Source: Neocallimastix lanati (nom. inval.) (taxonomy: Eukaryota; Neocallimastigomycota; Neocallimastigomycetes; Neocallimastigales; Neocallimastigaceae). From it: a stretch of 64,000 nt of DNA. The position numbers and the translations under genes are program-made. Location of the stretch: the NCBI GenBank assembly GCA_016946835.1, contig JACVTC010000026.1, positions 1,356,001 to 1,420,000 of the forward strand. Direction: 5' to 3'. This document shows positions 56,501 to 64,000 of this stretch, piece by piece (the stretch's first letter is position 1; each line of letters begins with the position of its first letter). The notes beneath the pieces were generated by a model. The model worked only from the letters and a program-made list of their open reading frames with translations. It was not told the DNA's origin and made no database searches.

Positions 56501-59165
56501 AAGAGTCTTTATAATTGCTTGTTTCGTATTTGTGTTTACTAGGCTCTTCTTCAACGAATTCTACATCGTTAGTATAATGTATTTTATTATTTTCAATATC
56601 CATGATAATATATGAATATTTTTTATCATCAAATCCCAAGAATACGCCCTTCTTAGCATTTGGTAAAAATTTTGATTTGTGTTGTGTATCATCCCTGTAA
56701 TAACACACACAACCAAAGGTTTTTAAATGTTTTAACTCTACCTTTTTGTTGTAAAATACTTCATTGGGTATTAAAAATTTATTTCCTGAATGGGGAATTA
56801 AGTTATATATGTAGCATGCCTGTTTTATGGCGAAATTCCAAAAGTTTTCTGATAATTCTGCCCAATATAGAAGAGTTTTAGCTGAATTTCTAAGAGTTCT
56901 GTTTATTCTTTCAGCTTTTCCATTAACTTCAGGACAACCTGGGGGAGAATAGGTTTTTTCTATTCCATTTTCTTTACAGTATTTATTAACTGTTTTATTT
57001 TTAAATTCCTTTCCTCCATCTGATTTAAATATTTTAATATTATATTCTTCAAATTGGTTATTTAAGTACTTGAAGAATTCCACAATTAATTCGGGAGCTT
57101 CGGCTTTAGATTTTAAAGTATATATCCATACTTTTCTTGAGAATTCATCCATGAATGTAATAAAGTATTTTTTATTATTGATAGATGAATTGTATGGACC
57201 TGAAATGTCTGAATGTATTATTTCTAATATTTTCGTAGCTTTCGGTGTTTTTCCTCCGTGTGATTTCCTTGACATTTTAGCTACTTTACATTCTATGCAT
57301 TTAGAAGTTTTTATTTGGTGTAAACTTAGATATTTGTTTATGTTTTCTAGGTAATAATGACCTAGTCTTCTATGCCAAATTTCAAGGCTTTTTTCATCAA
57401 CTTCGTTTAAAGCCATAATATTTTTATCCTTTTCTTCAAAGTTTTTATTAATCTTGTAAGTATTTACTAAGAATTGATTATCATTTGTAGAATAATAAGT
57501 TCCTATATATACATTATTTGGACCCCATAAGTTAAATCTACCACGTGTATAATCATCAGTGTCAATAATGACTCTATATCCTATTTTGGCCAGTTCTATT
57601 CCACTAATAAGATTTTTAGTTGCAGATTTTGAATATAATACCTTGTCTAGTCGTACATATATTCCATTAATGTAACATTCGTAAGTACCATATCCTTCGA
57701 AGCTACACATTGTCCCATTGGCACATCTTAACTTTATTTTGCAGTGAATAAAATTATTTAGCAAATTAAAATCATTAGTTATATGTTCTCCAGCACCAGT
57801 ATCATATAACCATTCACTAGTCTTATCATTTTCTTCATAATAATTGATGTTGTTTACATATAATTCCTCTTTTTTATTAGGAATTGTTATCTCCTTTGGA
57901 ATAATAGAACTATCATTCACGTATTCAATTAATCCTGAAAATTTAACCTTATTGTTAATGTTTATTTCTTCTTGTTTTTCTATCAGTGCCCTTGCGTCTT
58001 CAAAATCAAAATTATCGTCATAACTACTGGCACTGTCTGGATCAGAAATTTTACTTATTAAATGTAAAGACTTCTTTGGATGATCATTTAATGTGGTCTT
58101 TACTTGAAGCTTTTCTTGCCTCCCTTTATTATGATTTGACTTCGTCTTCATATTATATATGCAGTTTCTGGTAGAGTGTCCTTTAACTTCACAAATGTGA
58201 CAATATGATTTATTATTATTGTCTTTGTTACTATTATCTTTATTATTATTGTTATATTGGTTACCATTTTGCTTTCCTCTTTTCTTAGAGTTAGAGCTTT
58301 TGTTATTATGGTTGTTGTGTTCATTTTTCTTTGAGGAATTACTAGTTCTTCTTCCTCTACTGATAAAATCTAGGTCCATTGGATCATCTTTTTCAATGGT
58401 TTTGTTATCTTCCCAATTTTCTAGGTAAGATTTTGCATAAATAAAACTTTTGAGATTATTAATATATACATTAGGGTCACTATTCAAATTAATTTGAATG
58501 ATATTTTTATAATCATCCGGTAGTACGTTATAGAGATATTTTAATTTTTCCTTATCAGTGATCTCCACATGTTGTTCTTCCATATCATCGAAAGTTTCTT
58601 TCATAAGTTCCAGCTTTTCGATGATTTGATTTCTATCTCTGGCTTTAATACTTCTTAACCTTTTAAGCCAGTATTCCATATCAGCATTTGAATTTCCATA
58701 TTTTGATTTGAGTCTTTCCATTATACGGAAACCATTATTAAGTCTGCTGATTTCTCTTAAGACAGAATCATCAACATTCTTACTGATCATGAGTATCATG
58801 TCAGCATCGATCCTTTCTGCTTCCTCAACTAATCTGATATGATTAAGAGGATTACCAAAAAAGTTAGTTAGCTGAGTATTGATATCAACATTATTGTTTC
58901 GATTAACCTCAGCATTGTTTCGAATAGGTGCGGCAGGAGCTTGCGGTAACATTTTGGTAATTAATTTAGTAATTACCTTGTTGATAACATCGTTGACATT
59001 GGGGTTGTAATTAAAACCTACATCATTAAGTTTTCCAATGACGTCGACTTCCATGAATTCCTTAATACCTTGACGTTTAGCGGCATTGTCAATAAGGAAT
59101 TTCCACTCATTAAAGTTGGATTTTCCATGGAGGCGTTGGTCCTTAGCTAAGTTAAAGTCTTGCAT
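53526..59165 (-). CDS. Inner copia Gag-Pol polyprotein, 1879 residues, intact
   Basis: A single open frame from ATG at 59165. Gag occupies about residues 1-320 and ends in a zinc knuckle CHICEVKGHSTRNC (about 322-335). Protease follows (WLYDTGAGEH, about 450). The integrase zinc domain has WHRRLGH ... CIECKVAK (about 595-625), and the catalytic core has D in HSDISGPY (about 651), D in KSDGGKEF (about 713) and E in NGKAERINR (about 748). A 500-residue Asn-rich linker includes three NINEDNN units. RT runs from TTKWVFNTKRDS (about 1423) through KARLVARGFKQKWGIDY to LYVDDMVIAG (about 1572). RNase H has TDSDFAG (about 1732), STAEAEYIS and TDNQASKK (about 1808). All catalytic residues I looked for are present. 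Gag and pol are fused in one frame, unlike in the outer element. Confidence 0.96.
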   Translation of the reverse strand: MQDFNLAKDQRLHGKSNFNEWKFLIDNAAKRQGIKEFMEVDVIGKLNDVGFNYNPNVNDVINKVITKLITKMLPQAPAAPIRNNAEVNRNNNVDINTQLTNFFGNPLNHIRLVEEAERIDADMILMISKNVDDSVLREISRLNNGFRIMERLKSKYGNSNADMEYWLKRLRSIKARDRNQIIEKLELMKETFDDMEEQHVEITDKEKLKYLYNVLPDDYKNIIQINLNSDPNVYINNLKSFIYAKSYLENWEDNKTIEKDDPMDLDFISRGRRTSNSSKKNEHNNHNNKSSNSKKRGKQNGNQYNNNNKDNSNKDNNNKSYCHICEVKGHSTRNCIYNMKTKSNHNKGRQEKLQVKTTLNDHPKKSLHLISKISDPDSASSYDDNFDFEDARALIEKQEEININNKVKFSGLIEYVNDSSIIPKEITIPNKKEELYVNNINYYEENDKTSEWLYDTGAGEHITNDFNLLNNFIHCKIKLRCANGTMCSFEGYGTYECYINGIYVRLDKVLYSKSATKNLISGIELAKIGYRVIIDTDDYTRGRFNLWGPNNVYIGTYYSTNDNQFLVNTYKINKNFEEKDKNIMALNEVDEKSLEIWHRRLGHYYLENINKYLSLHQIKTSKCIECKVAKMSRKSHGGKTPKATKILEIIHSDISGPYNSSINNKKYFITFMDEFSRKVWIYTLKSKAEAPELIVEFFKYLNNQFEEYNIKIFKSDGGKEFKNKTVNKYCKENGIEKTYSPPGCPEVNGKAERINRTLRNSAKTLLYWAELSENFWNFAIKQACYIYNLIPHSGNKFLIPNEVFYNKKVELKHLKTFGCVCYYRDDTQHKSKFLPNAKKGVFLGFDDKKYSYIIMDIENNKIHYTNDVEFVEEEPSKHKYETSNYKDSYFSFMKDNNRKDMNPEDNIINEDNNINEDNNINEDNNMNNENNFNGRNILNEENILNENINNERTTNTEHKSNYIKNKHVNNISLNEENQEFDNKDINQKNNHNLNKDVEINSKINPEIKNKNNCEFKLKFNFNNVDKNNSENSYLNEINRNLEIINKNYNKKFRNNTKNTNFNSNIIEKYKPEDPAYAASTSSRNKGKEKITEFENFDKNKIFLNNEKSSQNLQNFTINNNNMKKNFNNKNFSKNDEKIQENLLAEAKSHSYHIKKFSNNSIISNNTNESHITYDNNNDSHKSINNSNKSMNIKNFPKNDQNFINKNFLSKYNKLIQQNSKSSDSMKKNYNFSTPTIDINNIPSDNKNTVMENLKNITLPYNINQNLPLITDSSTNQISQKTDEISPTNNNEINNKFNNNNIVNKENYAHKSLIDASSVIDFNKDEIMDDIVANTEYGNIHKRPLSPKYKETAPTNISSRRKLDQINDIIIASIFCHIPNTYEEAINSEDKNNWIEAINDELNNLYSNNIMTFVKNVPKNKNIITTKWVFNTKRDSNNNIYKYKARLVARGFKQKWGIDYELTYSPTLNIDGLKLIFAISAALKWNIFQLDIKAAYLNAPLDKDIYTTIPKGDTRFGRGYWKLNKALYGLKQSGRQWYNTIRKFLIKNKFIQIKSEQCIFKFTKNNITKCIIGLYVDDMVIAGENEYIKQIINKIKSKFKISKCDPIEYILGIEVKKENNSYIISQKNFINNMLYKFNIDNTKKRKTPCTGDNKISENNKPFDKTIYKSAIGSLIYLSKCTRPDIAFAVNKASRKCENPTISDWNKIINILKYINSTKEFKIEYNGKGELVAYTDSDFAGCLEDRKSTSGGIILMGTSPICWLSKKQTSVATSTAEAEYISTSENIKKILWIRNIIKEILNKWITVKIYTDNQASKKIMENGEINTKLKHISVRYHFNRDNIAKKKVKLEYIDTENMLADILTKDSNGPKIQKFTNNIFI

Positions 59166-59225
59166 GATTTCGAAGCGGTGAAGCGTATTAATTAAGTACT
59201 TTTAATAATAAATGATATGAGTCAA

Positions 59226-59240
59226 CTGAGACTCTTAATC
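59226..59240 (-). other. Primer binding site of the inner copia element
   Basis: Minus strand GATTAAGAGTCTCAG directly follows the 5' LTR. Its complement CTGAGACTCTTAATC matches an anticodon stem-loop of tRNA-Lys(CUU) type, not a tRNA 3' end. The same 15 bases adjoin the outer 5' LTR. Confidence 0.75.
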
Positions 59241-59560
59241 TGTTAGCTTTATTAAATTTAGATCTATAATAATATTCCTTATGGAATATGGTATACAAGG
59301 GAAATAAGTGTATGATCTATCTTTCAGCTTTAAATAAGTAATAAAGTCACATGTTACTACATGCGTTTTCCATAACATAAAATAAATTAAAAATTAATTA
59401 AATATATATTAAAAGATAATTAACATAGATTTATACAAGACGATAGATCATAATACATTTAAGTAATCATTAAATATAAATAAATAAATACACATAAATA
59501 TAAATAAATACTATAAATAAATAAATTAAATATATAGTTAAATTATGAGTGCAGTCAACA
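59241..59560 (-). repeat. 5' LTR of the inner copia element
   Basis: 320 bases, paired with 53186-53505. It should contain the promoter; the AT-rich sequence gives no distinctive TATA box to single out. Confidence 0.95.
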
Positions 59561-61367
<1,807 letters not shown>

Positions 61368-61375
<8 letters not shown>

Positions 61376-62426
61376 GCTTGGTAGTATTTTTTCTTTTATA
61401 GTGCCTCGGCTTGTTGTTAATCAAAGCACTATTAGCAACGTTATTATATTCTTGATTATTAAAGTCTTCATTTAACGCATTGCTTATAAAAGCATCTTGG
61501 TAGTCATAATCTTTTATTCCCGAACTGTTCGCCTCAACATTATTTGAATAATTTTGTTTATATTTATTTTTATATTTATTTTTATTTTTATTTGTATTTG
61601 TATTTTTGAATTTGCATGTATCAGCCTTGTGCCCTAATTTATGGCAAATGTAACATCTTGGAACCCTTTTCTTATTTTTGTATTCTTTATTGTAATTTTG
61701 ATTACTAGTGGTTCCATTGGAATTGGAATATAAGCTGATTGATTTTATTTCTTGGTTTTGTTTATATGATTTGGATTCCCTTAACTCCTTTAGACGATTT
61801 ATTGTTTTTATTGCCGATTCAGAGCATTCATTCCAATTGTTTTCATAAGCTAATATTCTAGTTCTTATTGCTAAATGAGTTGGTATTGAATTATAAAGAT
61901 AATTAATCTTATCCCTATTTGATATACATTTGCCTAGGCTGGATAATTCATTAAATATTTTATTCATGTAGGATACATGCATTGAAATTGAGGTTTTATT
62001 TTCATCAAAATATAATTTATTTAATTCATTTTCTAAATATTCTATTCTTTGTTGTTTTGAAAATGAATTAGTTTCTTCAATGGTTTTAAATATTTTGTAT
62101 GAGTTACTATAGATGAAATCTAAATTTTTCTTAATTTCATCTGAGATACTATTATTGATTATTATTTTAGTATCATTATCCTTATCGATCATATCTTCTG
62201 TAACGTTTTTATCATATACATAATCTCTATCAAATTCAAAAGTTTTATAATCTTTTGAATCTCCTTTAATTGATGATTTGAGAATTATTTTTACTTCATC
62301 AGTATTAATATATTTATATAGCTTATGTTTAGCTAACAGTAAAAATAATTCTGTTCTCCATATTAAATAATTTTCATCATTTAATATGGTTTTAGTACTA
62401 ATATTTTCAATAATTTCTTTTGACAT
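61368..62426 (-). CDS. Outer copia Gag
   Basis: 352 residues from ATG at 62426. The N-terminus (NDENYLIWRTELFLLLAKHKL) and helical middle (RIEYLENELNKLYF; IPTHLAIRTRILAY) are typical of copia Gag, and a CCHC zinc knuckle CYICHKLGHKADTC lies near residue 260. Gag forms the virus-like particle and binds the RNA. The frame ends CTT AGA TAA at the suspected frameshift site. It is in a separate frame from protease-integrase. Confidence 0.92.
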
Positions 62427-62566
62427 AATAAAATTATTTGTTTAGATTTATAAGATATTTTAAAATTTTAAATATCAATTTTTAGATGTTAAATATTAAT
62501 TTTTAAAAATTCAAAATTTAAAAACAACACCTATAAACTATAATCTTTTAAAATATATCGGTATTC

Positions 62567-62581
62567 CTGAGACTCTTAATC
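62567..62581 (-). other. Primer binding site of the outer copia element
   Basis: Minus strand GATTAAGAGTCTCAG adjoins the 5' LTR and is identical to the inner element's site. Downstream bases differ between the two elements, so the 15-base identity is specific. Confidence 0.75.
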
Positions 62582-62902
62582 TTTTGATACACTGCTTAAA
62601 TTGATCAATTTCAATTTTATTCTTTAATAATTCCTTTATTTAATTTAACAACAATGATATTAAAAAAATGATATTATTAAATTTATTTTTAATTAAAGTA
62701 CATGTATTAATGTAAGATATAATATAGTGTTACATTACATAAACGTATTTATTTTATTGCTATACGCCACATTATATGCTATACTATTACATTATTATTA
62801 ATATACTAATATTAATTATATATAAAACTAATATTAAATATATTTAAATTATTTATTTAATTTTATTTTATTATTTAATAATATTAAACTTTATTTTTAA
62901 CA
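62582..62902 (-). repeat. 5' LTR of the outer copia element
   Basis: 321 bases, pairing with 50115-50435 with no difference that I can see. It is followed on the right by the target repeat TATTG. Confidence 0.93.
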
Positions 62903-62907
62903 TATTG

Positions 62908-64000
62908 TTAAATAAAAAAATTTGTGTTAAGTTATAAAAAAAAATAAAAATAAAAATAAAATAAAATAAAATAATATGTTAATATTAAAATAATCATATT
63001 CATTTGAAATGAATATTATTTTTTTTATATCCAGTTAACTAATTAAGGAGAAAATTGTATATATATATATATATTAGATTTATAAAGTATTATTATTATT
63101 ATTATTGTTATTGTTATTGTTATTATTATTGCTATTATTATTATTTTTTTACTAATTGTACTAATTTATATATTTAAATAATAATAAAATATACATAGCT
63201 AAATTATTTATTATTTGTTAAATGTTATTTTTTAATAATGAATTTATTATTTTAATAATAATAAAATTGTATTTTTTTAAATTTTTTTACATAAAATTAA
63301 TAATTTTGATTTTGATTTTGTGAAAATTATTTATATGTTAAAATACTAATTAATCATTTAATTTATTTTCTTTTTAATAATTAATTAATAAATTAATAAT
63401 AATTAGGTTTGAATAATATAATTATGGAAATTCCATTTGTTAAGAAATTTTGGGTTTATAATTATGTCAATTTTATTAATGTATTTTATGATAAATACAT
63501 TATTATTAAATACTTATTCAATAATATATTGTGGCTTATACATTAAATATATTGCATTTCATTTTATTACATTAATCTCAAATTCAAATATTTTAACATC
63601 ATACTCGCGTATTCTAATATGATATAACCATGGTTCGAGGAAGTATTAATGGGATTAATTTATTAAATTTTATAAAATATTATTAAATTATTTAAATAAT
63701 TTTATTATTATAATTATATATATTCATTTAATTTAAAATATTTATACTTAATTTGTCATTTTAAAATTACCTAACGATTTTCTTCCTTCTCTTAATTCTA
63801 AGAAAATATCTTATGTTATTTAATTATAAATATTAAATATTTAGTAACTATAAAAAGATAAATATATAATAATAATTAAAGTATAGTTAAAATTTAGAAA
63901 TCAAGCCATTTACTATCTGTATAAAATCATTAGATTTAAATTTGATTTATTCAAACATTAATTTATGTTTGAATAATATAATTCATTTTATATTAATTAA
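62908..64000. other. AT-rich sequence to the window end
   Basis: A and ATT runs up to about 63150, then ordinary AT-rich DNA. The frame at 63437-63622 has no recognisable features. GTTTGAATAATATAATT appears at both about 63407 and 63967. No gene is supported. Confidence 0.6.

Larger units (their letters stand above)
53186..59560 (-). mobile_element. Ty1/copia LTR retrotransposon (inner), apparently complete
   Basis: The element is bounded by two 320-base LTRs with one visible difference, and by a 5-base ATTAT target repeat (53181-53185 and 59561-59565) taken from the ATT array of the outer element. It has a primer site, a single long Gag-Pol frame and a GAGGGGGAG polypurine tract. All landmarks of an autonomous copia element are present. 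LTR similarity implies a recent insertion. Whether it is transcribed cannot be told. Confidence 0.96.

Noticed and set aside
59226-59240. A tRNA gene or tRNA fragment at the copia primer sites
   Set aside because: Only 15 bases match an anticodon arm; no acceptor, D or T arms are present around either site.
63437-63622. 61-codon plus-strand frame near the window end
   Set aside because: No recognisable motif, AT-rich hydrophobic reading, no supporting splice structure.

Overview
The window is eukaryotic nuclear DNA, extremely AT-rich, with short AT introns, poly-Asn coding runs and many simple repeats. The gene set points to a flagellated fungus, most likely an anaerobic gut fungus (Neocallimastigomycetes): a Ypd1-type phosphotransfer protein, a tricalbin, an Hst3/Hst4-type sirtuin, an Igo1/endosulfine, and a probable TEDC1 homologue (a centriole protein expected only where centrioles and flagella are kept). 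The lineage is inferred from base composition and gene content; no rRNA or other marker is present.

Layout. 1-5083 is a graveyard of non-LTR retrotransposons (LINEs): a decayed endonuclease-RT copy interrupted by a second, very short LINE insertion, then two bare 3' tails and another deleted copy. 6131-10294 (+) is a seven-exon TEDC1-like gene. 11994-12731 (-) is a two-exon histidine phosphotransfer gene. 14270-16757 is decayed coding sequence, including ankyrin repeats. 18685-22291 (+) is a four-exon F-box/LRR gene. 22952-23701 (-) is a four-exon gene for signal peptidase subunit SPC1. 26178-29538 (+) is a five-exon sirtuin with a long disordered tail. 31959-32888 (-) is a three-exon endosulfine gene. 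36451-39396 (+) is a seven-exon C2-like plus PH protein, possibly of the anillin family. 43274-48074 (+) is a four-exon tricalbin with six C2-like domains. 48831-49340 is a short LINE insertion with clear target-site duplications. 50115-62902 (-) is a Ty1/copia retrotransposon split by a second, apparently intact copia element (53186-59560). The gaps between genes are AT-rich and carry microsatellites, a fold-back minisatellite and a pair of unclassified dispersed repeats.

Most of the genes are split by introns and were assembled by hand from splice sites and reading frame. In each reported gene the exon lengths sum to a whole number of codons and the phases match at every junction. The genes are unrelated housekeeping, signalling and membrane genes and form no operon or cluster. 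The most unusual content lies in the mobile elements: LINE-in-LINE nesting, copia-in-copia nesting inside a poly-Asn coding tract, a shared primer-binding site that looks like the anticodon arm of tRNA-Lys(CUU), and a possible Ty1-like +1 frameshift site.
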